Source of the DNA: Microbacterium sp. W4I20
GTDB taxonomy: Bacteria > Actinomycetota > Actinomycetes > Actinomycetales > Microbacteriaceae
Assembly: GCF_030816505.1 (NCBI RefSeq)
Contig: NZ_JAUSYB010000001.1
Coordinates: 2,480,001-2,544,000 of the forward strand
Direction of reading: 5' to 3'
DNA length: 64,000 nt
The number at the start of each line of letters is the position of its first letter. The first letter of the stretch is position 1. The notes under the pieces are model-generated. The model worked only from the letters and a program-made list of their open reading frames with translations, had not been told where the DNA came from and ran no database searches. Below are positions 19,920 through 27,964 of this stretch, piece by piece. The translations under genes were made by a program, and so were the position numbers.

Positions 19920-22586
19920 ATGACGACCGATTCCCAGGCGATTGCCGTTCCGTCGCGCCCTTCGTTGGGCGCTCGCATCGGACGCATCGCGTTCCTCGTC
20001 ATCGCCGGGATCGTCGTGATCGCCGTCGCCGCCGCCTTCTTCCTCACCTGGACCATTCAGCGCTCCTTCCCGCAGACCGACGGCAGCGTCACGCTGAACG
20101 GCCTGAAGGCGGAGGTCACGGTGCAGCGCGACGCCCGCGGCATCCCCACCATCACCGCCGACACGACCCACGACCTCTTCTACGCCGAGGGCTTCGTGCA
20201 CGCGCAGGATCGCTTCTTCGAGATGGACTTCCGCCGCCACGTCACGGCCGGCCGCGTCGCCGAGATGTTCGGCGAATCGCAGGCCGGGACCGACGCATTC
20301 CTGCGCACGCTCGGCTGGCGCAAGGTCGCCGAAGCCGAGGTGGATGCGATGGACGACGTCACCCGCGGCTACTACGAGTCCTACGCCGACGGCGTGAACG
20401 CCTACCTCGCTTCGCGCTCCGGTGCGGAGTTGTCGCTCGAATATGCCGTCATCGGCATGCAGAACCCCGACTACGACCCTGAGCCCTGGGAGCCCGCCGA
20501 TTCGGTGGCTTGGCTCAAGGCGATGGCGTGGGATCTGCGCACCAACGTCGAGGATGAGACGGAACGCGCGCTGCTCGCCGCCGAGCTCGAGACGGGCGGA
20601 TCGGATGCTGACGCCGACACCTCCTCGATGCTGGAGAAGCTCTATCCCGACTACCCGTTCGACGACAACCCGGTGATCGTGCCGAAGATCTCGACCGTTC
20701 CGTCGCTGGGCACCGATGTCGAGCCGGTCGCGTTCGTCCCTTCCGAACAGGACGCCGAGTTCCGGCAGGCCGTCACGACCGTCGACTGGGAGGAGACGTC
20801 GAGTGTTCTCGAGGCGGCGAGCCTCCTGGTCGGCAACGTCGGAGAAGGCATCGGCTCGAACTCGTGGGTCGTGTCGGGCGAGCTCACCGAGAGCGGCTTG
20901 CCGCTCCTCGCCAACGATCCGCACCTCGGGGCGTCCCTTCCCTCGGTCTGGTACCAGGTGCAGCTCAAGTGCTCGACGGTCGACGAGGCGTGCCCGTTCG
21001 ACGTCGGCGGCTTCTCGTTCTCGGGTCTGCCCGGCATCGTGATCGGGCACAACCAGAAGGTCGCCTGGGGGTTCACGAACCTGACCACCGACGTCACCGA
21101 CCTCTATGTCGAACGCGTCCAGGGCGACGAGTACTGGCGGGACGGCGCGCTCGTCCCTCTCGAGGAGAGCACCGAGACCATCAAGGTCGCAGGGGGCGAC
21201 GACATCGAGCTGACGATCCGCTCGACCGTGCACGGCCCGATCATCTCCGGACTCACCGACGACTTCACCGCCATCGCCGACGACCCGCAGCCGGGGTTGG
21301 CGGTCGGTGACGCGCCCCCCGCTTCCCCGGAGGGTCCCGCCGAGGCGACGGATGATGCGGAGTACGCGCTGAGCCTGCGCTGGACCGCGCTCGACCCGGG
21401 CACCGCCGCGACGGCGATCTTCGCCCTCTCGACCGCCCAGGACTTCGACGACTTCCGCGCCGCGGCATCCCTCTTCGACGTTCCGGCGCAGAACCTCGTC
21501 TACGCCGACACCGAGGGCAACATCGGATACCAGACGCCCGGACGGCTGCCGATCCGCGGAGCCGGCGACGGATGGATGCCGCAACCGGGATGGGACAGCA
21601 GCTACGACTGGACCGGCTTCATCCCGTTCGAGGAGCTGCCGGTGTCGTACAACCCGAGCTCGGGGTACATCGTCACCGCGAACAACGCGATCGTCGGCGA
21701 CGACTACGAGTACTTCCTGTCCCGCGACTGGGACTACGGCTACCGGGCGGCGCGCATCGCGCACCTCATCGAGCGTCGAGCTGCCACCGCGCCGCTGACC
21801 TCGGAGGACATGCGCGACATCCAGATGGACGGCGAGATGTGGATCGGCAAGCATCTCGCGAGCGTGATGGGCGATGTCGAGGTCGACGGCACCGGACCTC
21901 GCGAGGCGGTCGATCTGCTTCGCTCGTGGGACGCGCAGAACAAGGCCTCCTCTCCCGCCGCGGCGTATGCCAACGTGCTGTGGTCGAATCTCGTGCAGAA
22001 CATCTTCGCCGAGCGCGCGGAGCCGCTGCCGATCGAGGGCCAGGGCCGTCTCTTCACCGTCGTCGCGGCGATGCTGGAGAATCCGGCCGACCCGCTGTGG
22101 AGCAACCCGCAGCTCGACGTCGACGGGATGGACGAGATGCTCGCGCTGTCGGCCGAGGAAGCCTACGACGAACTCGCTGCCGCGCAGGGCGAGGCGGTCG
22201 CCCGCTGGAACTGGGGCGAGCTGCACGCGATCACGCTGACCAGCGACACCCTCGGCACCTCGGGGATCGCGCCCATCGAAGCGCTGTTCAACCGCGGCCC
22301 GTTCCCGGTGGGGGGCGGCGCCTCGGTCGTGAACGCGACCGGCTGGGACCTCGGCACCTCGTACGCGACGACCACGGTGCCGTCGATGCGCATGGTGGTC
22401 GACCTCGCCGACTTCGACGACTCCACCTGGATCCAGCTCACCGGAGCCTCCGGGCACGCCTTCGACGAGCACTACATCGACCAGACCGGCGATTGGGCCA
22501 CCGGCATCCAGAAGCCGTGGGCGTTCAGCGCCGATGCCGTCGACGCGGCGGCGACCGAGACCCTGGTGCTGAAGCCGGCCGGGTGA
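19920..22586 (+). CDS. Penicillin acylase family (Ntn) hydrolase
   Basis: 888 residues from ATG 19920 (GAAGGTG upstream). One N-terminal membrane helix (about 23-45) anchors or exports it. The Ntn motif GIGSNSW places the catalytic serine at residue 313, where autocleavage would create the new N terminus of the large chain. The flanking NDPHLG and the later HGPI and RW blocks are family-typical. Members hydrolyse amides such as beta-lactam side chains or acyl-homoserine lactones; the substrate here cannot be read from sequence. Confidence 0.92.
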   Translation: MTTDSQAIAVPSRPSLGARIGRIAFLVIAGIVVIAVAAAFFLTWTIQRSFPQTDGSVTLNGLKAEVTVQRDARGIPTITADTTHDLFYAEGFVHAQDRFFEMDFRRHVTAGRVAEMFGESQAGTDAFLRTLGWRKVAEAEVDAMDDVTRGYYESYADGVNAYLASRSGAELSLEYAVIGMQNPDYDPEPWEPADSVAWLKAMAWDLRTNVEDETERALLAAELETGGSDADADTSSMLEKLYPDYPFDDNPVIVPKISTVPSLGTDVEPVAFVPSEQDAEFRQAVTTVDWEETSSVLEAASLLVGNVGEGIGSNSWVVSGELTESGLPLLANDPHLGASLPSVWYQVQLKCSTVDEACPFDVGGFSFSGLPGIVIGHNQKVAWGFTNLTTDVTDLYVERVQGDEYWRDGALVPLEESTETIKVAGGDDIELTIRSTVHGPIISGLTDDFTAIADDPQPGLAVGDAPPASPEGPAEATDDAEYALSLRWTALDPGTAATAIFALSTAQDFDDFRAAASLFDVPAQNLVYADTEGNIGYQTPGRLPIRGAGDGWMPQPGWDSSYDWTGFIPFEELPVSYNPSSGYIVTANNAIVGDDYEYFLSRDWDYGYRAARIAHLIERRAATAPLTSEDMRDIQMDGEMWIGKHLASVMGDVEVDGTGPREAVDLLRSWDAQNKASSPAAAYANVLWSNLVQNIFAERAEPLPIEGQGRLFTVVAAMLENPADPLWSNPQLDVDGMDEMLALSAEEAYDELAAAQGEAVARWNWGELHAITLTSDTLGTSGIAPIEALFNRGPFPVGGGASVVNATGWDLGTSYATTTVPSMRMVVDLADFDDSTWIQLTGASGHAFDEHYIDQTGDWATGIQKPWAFSADAVDAAATETLVLKPAG

Positions 22587-22617
22587 TCCGCTCAGCCGCG
22601 TCGACTACCGTTGACGC

Positions 22618-23379
22618 GTGCCGAACAGCTACCTCGCCCCGAAGGGCACCCCCGTCACCCTGCTCGAATACGAGTACGGCGGGGCGACCCTGATCGCCGA
22701 GTCCTTCGGCGAGGGCGAGCACACCTTCCTGCTGCTGCACGGCATCGGCATGGGGCGCAGCGTCTATCTCGACGTGGTGCAGCGTCTGCGCGGACGGGTC
22801 ATCGCGCTCGATCTGCCCGGGTTCGGCGAGGCGCCGGAACCGACGCGCAACCTCACGATGGAACGGCACGCCGACCTCGTCGCGGCCTACCTGCGGCACG
22901 TCGAGGCCGACCCGGTCGTGGTGATCGGCCACTCGATGGGGAGCCAGATCGCGGCGGAGCTCGCGGCGCGGCATCCGTCACTCGTGGCGGGCGTGATCCT
23001 CGCCGGGCCGACCGTCGACAAGGCCGCGCGCAACGTCGCAGCGCAGGCCCGATACCTCCTGACCGATCTGGTCGGCGAGCGGCCGCTGGTGATCTGGCGC
23101 GGCGCGAGGGAGTACCTCCGCGGCGGCCCGCATCTGATCCGCAAGATCAAGGCGACGATCGTGCACGAGCCGGAAGACGCGTTCCGCCGCATGGACTGCC
23201 CCGTGCTGGTGCTGCGCGGCGAGGACGACCCGCTGGCGCCGATGAGCTGGTGCCAGGCGATCCTCGACGCGATTCCCGGCGCCGAGCTGAAGGTGATCCC
23301 CGACCACGGTCACGGCACCCTGATCAGCGACTCCGCCCCGGCCGCCCGCTACATCCAGGACTTCGCCGAGAGCCTCTGA
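22618..23379 (+). CDS. Alpha/beta hydrolase
   Basis: 253 residues from GTG 22618. The oxyanion motif LLHGIGMG, the nucleophile elbow GHSMGS, the acid in RGEDDPLAP and the histidine in PDHGHGT give a complete catalytic triad. It starts 31 bases after the acylase stop on the same strand, probably in the same transcript. Substrate unknown. Confidence 0.9.
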   Translation: MPNSYLAPKGTPVTLLEYEYGGATLIAESFGEGEHTFLLLHGIGMGRSVYLDVVQRLRGRVIALDLPGFGEAPEPTRNLTMERHADLVAAYLRHVEADPVVVIGHSMGSQIAAELAARHPSLVAGVILAGPTVDKAARNVAAQARYLLTDLVGERPLVIWRGAREYLRGGPHLIRKIKATIVHEPEDAFRRMDCPVLVLRGEDDPLAPMSWCQAILDAIPGAELKVIPDHGHGTLISDSAPAARYIQDFAESL

Positions 23380-23410
23380 GGCACGGGCGGCCTCGGTGCC
23401 AGCGCCTCAC

Positions 23411-23497
23411 CGTTCACAATTCAGCCAGAATTCGCGCGACGCGCTCCACCCGAGCCGTTCTGCGTCATCGACGGGCTTTCTTGCTGAATTGTGAACG
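23411..23497. repeat. 87-base palindromic repeat overlapping the 3' end of the DUF559 gene
   Basis: The left arm CGTTCACAATTCAGCCAGAA and the right arm TTCTTGCTGAATTGTGAACG pair at 19 of 20 positions. The right arm and part of the centre code for the last 11 residues and the stop of the gene ending at 23465. Confidence 0.88.
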
Positions 23498-24370
23498 CCG
23501 ACCGTCGGTGAACCTTGGGCCGAGCACCTCGATGATCTCCCGCAACGCCTGCTGCACGGTCGTTTTGTCGCCGAGGATGTCCGCAGCCAGAGGTCGAACC
23601 GTGATGTACCCCAGGCGGGCGGCCGCCAGATCCCGCTGTCGGTCGTCCTGCTGCTTCTGCCAGCCCTCGTGGAACTCCTTGCTGTCGCATTCGATGATCA
23701 GCCACCCTTCGACGACGAAGTCGACGCGGCCGACCCCGACGATGAGCACCTGCGTCTCGTAGGCGACGCCGATGGTGCGCAGCATCAGGCGCACGAACGT
23801 CTCGGGGCCCGACTCCGCTGAGCCGTCGACAAGCGGACGCAATACCTGGAATCGCGCGGGCAGTCCCTCGAAGACTCTGTCGAGTCGAGGCATCGTCATC
23901 AGTCGGTGGTGCACGAGGCTATCCAAGGTGGCGACAGCCGCACGTGGTTCCTGGCACCGCACCGCATGACGGACTGCGTCGACCAACGGCGCGACGTGGA
24001 GCAGGGCAGGCACAATCGACGAGCGGTTCCAGTGATAGGTGACCTCCCGCACCTTCGATGCGCGCAGCCGAGAGCTTCCTCGCGTGACGAACACATGCAG
24101 TCCTCTGGGTCGGTGCACGAAAACACCCATCAGCGCGAGCAGGGAGAGGCACGTCAGCCGCCCTCCGATCCGCACGGCCTCCACGATGCCCTCATCCGCT
24201 GCGGGCAGGAGATACCGATCACGGCGGACGTGCTGAAGGGTGCCTTGGCGCACGGTCAGTGCGATCGCTCGGCCGGACATACCTCGCGCGATAAGGTCTG
24301 CGCGCGTGAACGCGATCCGCGAATAGACGGTCGCCGCGCGTTGCCGCACGGTCTGCTTCTCATCAGTCAT
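23465..24370 (-). CDS. AbiEi-like HTH plus DUF559 (Vsr-fold) nuclease-like protein
   Basis: 301 residues from ATG 24370. An N-terminal AbiEi-type winged helix (about 18-55, FTRADLIARGMSGRAI) is followed by a linker domain and a C-terminal DUF559 domain related to very-short-patch-repair endonucleases. Candidate catalytic residues are E190, D217 (GRVDF), E227 and D229 (IIECDSKEFH). The last residues (QFSKKARR) come from a palindromic repeat, and another copy of that repeat lies upstream. DUF559 genes are common in actinobacteria, but their role is not established. Confidence 0.85.
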   Translation of the reverse strand: MTDEKQTVRQRAATVYSRIAFTRADLIARGMSGRAIALTVRQGTLQHVRRDRYLLPAADEGIVEAVRIGGRLTCLSLLALMGVFVHRPRGLHVFVTRGSSRLRASKVREVTYHWNRSSIVPALLHVAPLVDAVRHAVRCQEPRAAVATLDSLVHHRLMTMPRLDRVFEGLPARFQVLRPLVDGSAESGPETFVRLMLRTIGVAYETQVLIVGVGRVDFVVEGWLIIECDSKEFHEGWQKQQDDRQRDLAAARLGYITVRPLAADILGDKTTVQQALREIIEVLGPRFTDGRRSQFSKKARR

Positions 24371-24479
24371 CAGAGAAGTGTGCGAACCTCCCACTCCATC
24401 CGGGCCGCGGATCCGCCTGTTGTGAACGAGAAGCCGTCCAGTGGCCCTCAGTGCAGAAGCGGTGGCAGCGCCGCACCTG

Positions 24480-24564
24480 GTTCACAACTCAGTCAGAACT
24501 CCGCAGGTTCGGGCCTCAGGGGCCTGCGAGCGCCGTCAGGCCAGATTCTGGCTGAATTGTGAAC
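24480..24564. repeat. 85-base palindromic repeat upstream of the DUF559 gene
   Basis: TTCACAACTCAGTCAGAA (24481-24498) and TTCTGGCTGAATTGTGAA (24546-24563) pair at 16 of 18 positions. An extra GTTGTGAAC at 24419-24427 is a perfect inverted match to GTTCACAAC at 24480-24488, so a damaged third arm may be present. The 271-base gap 24371-24641 holds no gene. Confidence 0.85.
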
Positions 24565-24641
24565 GCCCGACGGTCGTGACGAGGAGTTGTTAACCAGGCC
24601 GGGCCGCCACCCCAGCACCAGCCACCCCGGCCCACCCCGAC

Positions 24642-25031
24642 CTACCCCGCGGCGGGCGGGGTCTGCTTCGACTCGGCGAGTTCGTCGACGACGAGGCCGC
24701 GCTGATCGGTCGTGCCGTTGCGGTACGCCTGCCGGCCGACCATGTGCGCCGAGAGCGGGGCCGTGGCGAACTGCATCAGCACGATCGGGGCCACCAGTAC
24801 GAGCCCGAGCAGGATGCCGCCGACCGAGCGCTGCGACAGCGCGATGGCGAGACAGATGAGCACGAGGCCGAGCACCTGCGGCTTGGTGGCCGCGTGCAGG
24901 CGGGAGGGGACATCCCGGAAATGCAGCAGTCCGACCGCGGCCGACAGGCACAGCAGGGCGCCGAGCAGGATGAGGATGAGCACCGCCCAGTCGATGACGG
25001 CATCCGGGATCATGAGACCGAGCACGTTCAT
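24642..25031 (-). CDS. mrpG: Mrp Na+/H+ antiporter subunit G
   Basis: 129 residues, three hydrophobic segments. HFRDVPSRLHAATKPQVLGLVL is here the region around residues 39-60 and matches the MnhG/PhaG signature. Last gene of the operon, joined to mrpF by an ATGA overlap. Slightly longer than usual because of a polar C-terminal tail (LAESKQTPPAAG). Confidence 0.92.
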   Translation of the reverse strand: MNVLGLMIPDAVIDWAVLILILLGALLCLSAAVGLLHFRDVPSRLHAATKPQVLGLVLICLAIALSQRSVGGILLGLVLVAPIVLMQFATAPLSAHMVGRQAYRNGTTDQRGLVVDELAESKQTPPAAG

Positions 25032-25297
25032 TGCGTCGTGTTGTCCCTTCTCGCGACGAACCGGGCGACGGAGATCGATCCGAACACCCCGATCGCGGCG
25101 ATGATCAGCAGCACCGGGATGCTGCGGGTGTGCCCGTTGATCGCCATCTCGGCGCCGAGCACGCACATCACCTCGGTGAGCAGCACGTCGGAAGCCACGG
25201 CGCGGTCGAGGATAGACGGGCCCCGCACGATGCGGATCACGGCGAGGATCGCGGCGATGCCGAACACCACCATGATCACCATCAGCAGAATGTTCAT
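25028..25297 (-). CDS. mrpF: Mrp Na+/H+ antiporter subunit F
   Basis: 89 residues, three helices. IVRGPSILDRAVASDVLL is the MrpF/PhaF signature with its conserved Arg and Asp residues. ATGA overlaps bind it to mrpE and mrpG. Confidence 0.92.
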   Translation of the reverse strand: MNILLMVIMVVFGIAAILAVIRIVRGPSILDRAVASDVLLTEVMCVLGAEMAINGHTRSIPVLLIIAAIGVFGSISVARFVARRDNTTQ

Positions 25298-25887
25298 CGG
25301 GCACCGCCTCTCGATGGCCGTGTGAGCCGACCCGCCCGCTGATCGGCCTTGAGGGCACGGTACTGCTCCGGGTCGCCGAGGGCGCGGACGATGCGCTCCT
25401 CCCACAGCAGCACGTGCTCGCGCTGATGTTCGACGTCCTCTGCGGTGCGCACGCCGATCACATGGAGGTAGAGGATGCGGCGGTCGCGGTCGGCTTCGAC
25501 GATGAGCGAACCGGGGATGAGCGACGAGGTGACGGCGACGTGCGTCATCACCAGGTCGTCGGCGTAGCGCAGCGGCACGGCGATGATGGCGGCGCCCGGC
25601 TGCTGCCGGAAGTCGAAGACCTGGATGGTCACGGCCAGCGCGCCGCGCAGCACCGCGAACAGGAACGAGATCGTGAACACGACCGCGTACCAGAGGTTGA
25701 TGCGCCCCGACAGCGCGACCGTCGGCAGGCGGAACACGCGCGTGACGAAGACCGCGACGACGAGGCCGCTCAAGAACGACAGCACCGTGAACTGCGCCCA
25801 CAGCAGCATCCAGAGCACGACGAGCCAGGCGAGGAAGGGCAGCTGCACGCGGATGTCGCGCCAGAGGTGACGACGGGTGTCTCTCAT
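25294..25887 (-). CDS. mrpE: Mrp Na+/H+ antiporter subunit E
   Basis: 197 residues with two to three N-terminal helices and a soluble tail. TSSLIPGSLIVEAD followed by LYLHVIGV is typical of MrpE/PhaE. Overlaps mrpD and mrpF by 4 bases each. Confidence 0.92.
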   Translation of the reverse strand: MRDTRRHLWRDIRVQLPFLAWLVVLWMLLWAQFTVLSFLSGLVVAVFVTRVFRLPTVALSGRINLWYAVVFTISFLFAVLRGALAVTIQVFDFRQQPGAAIIAVPLRYADDLVMTHVAVTSSLIPGSLIVEADRDRRILYLHVIGVRTAEDVEHQREHVLLWEERIVRALGDPEQYRALKADQRAGRLTRPSRGGAR

Positions 25888-27437
25888 CCGTTCACCTCGT
25901 CTTCCAGCTGTTCGAGGTTCACCGGCTGCAGCAGTCCCGCGCCGATGCGGTCGCAGAGCGCGTAGAGGGGTCCTGCGAAGATCGTCAGCGCGAGGGTGAC
26001 GCCGACCATCCCTCCGGTCGCGAGGGTCATGATCTTCGGGATGCGGCGCTTCTTCTGCTGGTCGTCGGCCGCGGGTGCGTTGCCGAGGTAGGAGATGCGG
26101 CCCTCGGTCTCGGTCGAGTCCTCCTCCTCGCGCCAGAACGCCAGGTTCCACGCACGCATCAGGGCGTAGAGGGTGAGCAGCGACGTGACGATTCCGCCGA
26201 TGATGAGCACGATCATCAACGGGGTGCCGACGGATGCCGCGGCCTCGAACAGCGCGAACTTGCCGATGAATCCGGAGAAGGGCGGCAGGCCGCCGAGGTT
26301 GATGGCCGGCACGAAGTAGAGCACGGCGATCACCGGCGCGACCTTCATCAGCCCCTTCACCCGGAGGATCGAGGTGCTCCCGGCTCGACGTTCCACGAGT
26401 CCGACCGCGAGGAACAGGGTCGTCTGCACGACGATGTGGTGGACGATGTAGTAGACCGTCGCGCCGATCGCGGCGGGCGTCGCGATCGCCAGGCCGAAGA
26501 TCATGTACCCGACGTGGCTCACGAGCGTGAACGACAGGATTCTCTTCAACTCCGCCTGCGCGACGGCGCCGAGCACCCCGATGATCATGGTCGCCAGCGC
26601 AATGATGAGCAGGACCGTATCGATGCTGTTCGACGCGAAGAGCTGCGTCTCGGTGCGGATCAGCGCGTAGACGCCGACCTTCGTCAGCAATCCGGCGAAC
26701 ACCGCGGTGACCGGAGCCGGGGCGGTCGGGTAGGAGTCCGGCAGCCAGAACGACACCGGGAAGATGGCCGCCTTGATGCCGAAGGCGATCACGAGCATGA
26801 GGTGCAGCACGAGCTGCGTCTCCTGCGGGAGCTCCGCCATCCGCTCGGCGATCTGGGCCATGTTCACGGTGCCGAGCGCGCCGTAGATCATCGCGATCGA
26901 GGCGAGGAACAGGATCGACGAGACCAGCGAGACGACGATGTAGACCGCACCGGTGCGGATGCGGGATTCGGTGCTCCCGAGGGTGATCAGCACGTACGAG
27001 GCGACGAGCAGGATCTCGAAGCCGACGTAGAGGTTGAACAGGTCGCCCGCGATGAACGCGTTGAAGATGCCCGCCGCGAGGATCAGGTACGAGGGGTTGA
27101 AGATCGAGATGGGGGTCTCGTCGGCGCCGTCCGCGACGCCCTGACCGATCGAGAAGAGGAGGACGGCGAGCAGCACGATGCTCGAGACGAGCACGAGGAG
27201 CGCTGCCAGCCGGTCGACGTACAGCACGATGCCGAACGGCACCGGCCAACCGCCCACCGACACCGCGAGCGGGGCCCCGGCGTCGACGACCACGAGCAGC
27301 ACGGCCGCGATCACCGACACGATGGCGAGCGTGGCGACGGTGACGAACACCTGCAGGCGAGCGTTCCGGCCGAACACCAGGGTGACGGCGGCGCCGAGGA
27401 GCGGAAGGGCGACGAGCAGCGGGACGAGTACGGTCAT
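25884..27437 (-). CDS. mrpD: Mrp Na+/H+ antiporter subunit D
   Basis: 517 residues, about 14 helices, homologous to the proton-pumping subunits of complex I. Visible family motifs include the GSTESRIRTG loop, FGIKAAIFPVSFWLPDSYPTAPAPV (about 240-264, with the conserved Lys and Pro residues) and SHVGYMIFGLA. Together with MrpA it is expected to provide the ion channel of the Mrp complex. Confidence 0.95.
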   Translation of the reverse strand: MTVLVPLLVALPLLGAAVTLVFGRNARLQVFVTVATLAIVSVIAAVLLVVVDAGAPLAVSVGGWPVPFGIVLYVDRLAALLVLVSSIVLLAVLLFSIGQGVADGADETPISIFNPSYLILAAGIFNAFIAGDLFNLYVGFEILLVASYVLITLGSTESRIRTGAVYIVVSLVSSILFLASIAMIYGALGTVNMAQIAERMAELPQETQLVLHLMLVIAFGIKAAIFPVSFWLPDSYPTAPAPVTAVFAGLLTKVGVYALIRTETQLFASNSIDTVLLIIALATMIIGVLGAVAQAELKRILSFTLVSHVGYMIFGLAIATPAAIGATVYYIVHHIVVQTTLFLAVGLVERRAGSTSILRVKGLMKVAPVIAVLYFVPAINLGGLPPFSGFIGKFALFEAAASVGTPLMIVLIIGGIVTSLLTLYALMRAWNLAFWREEEDSTETEGRISYLGNAPAADDQQKKRRIPKIMTLATGGMVGVTLALTIFAGPLYALCDRIGAGLLQPVNLEQLEDEVNG

Positions 27438-27964
27438 GACTTGTCCTCCCCGCTCTCGGGCCGTTCGTCCGCAGCATCGAACGGGGCGTCGTCATGGATC
27501 GAGGGGTGGTCGCGCATGTGCAGCACCGTGATCGGGGCGGTCTGCACGCCCACGAAGTCGGTGGTGGCCTCCTCTTCGAGATTCGCGTCGTCCTCGAGGA
27601 CGTCTTCGTCGGCGTCGGTGCGCTCGCGCAGGGCGATGTCGGCCGCGTCGTCCTCGACGGTGTCGGCCTGGCCCAGCTGCCACGAGCGGTAGATCAGCGC
27701 GAGCAGGAAAGCCGAGACGGCGAACGTGATCACGATGGCCGTGAGGGTCAGGGCTTGGGGCAGCGGATCGCTCATCCGGCCCTCGGTGCCGAAGAACGGT
27801 GCGGTGCCCGGCACGCCCATCACGACCAGCAGCAGCAGGTTGGTCGCGTTGCCGAGCAGCAGGAAGCCGATGAGCACGCGGGTCAGGCTGCGTTCCAGCA
27901 TTGCGTAGACACCGCAGGCGAACAGGACCGCCATGACGATGATCAGGGTGAGCGAGACGTCCAT
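27434..27964 (-). CDS. mrpC: Mrp Na+/H+ antiporter subunit C with a long acidic tail
   Basis: 176 residues. The first 110 match MrpC (NuoK-like; LIGFLLLGNATNLLLL, DPLPQALTLTAIVI). The remaining 65 or so are a very acidic, probably disordered cytoplasmic extension (many D and E residues) absent from the usual 110-115-residue MrpC. TGATG joins it to mrpA. Confidence 0.92.
   Translation of the reverse strand: MDVSLTLIIVMAVLFACGVYAMLERSLTRVLIGFLLLGNATNLLLLVVMGVPGTAPFFGTEGRMSDPLPQALTLTAIVITFAVSAFLLALIYRSWQLGQADTVEDDAADIALRERTDADEDVLEDDANLEEEATTDFVGVQTAPITVLHMRDHPSIHDDAPFDAADERPESGEDKS

Noticed and set aside
18801..22472. 1223-residue open frame on the minus strand
   Set aside because: Shadow of the penicillin acylase and YhgE/Pip genes in high-GC DNA: Arg/Gly/Asp-rich composition, no domain, no ribosome site.
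23411..24564. CRISPR-like array from the repeated hairpin arms
   Set aside because: Only two elements about 1 kb apart with a gene between; no regular spacers and no cas genes.
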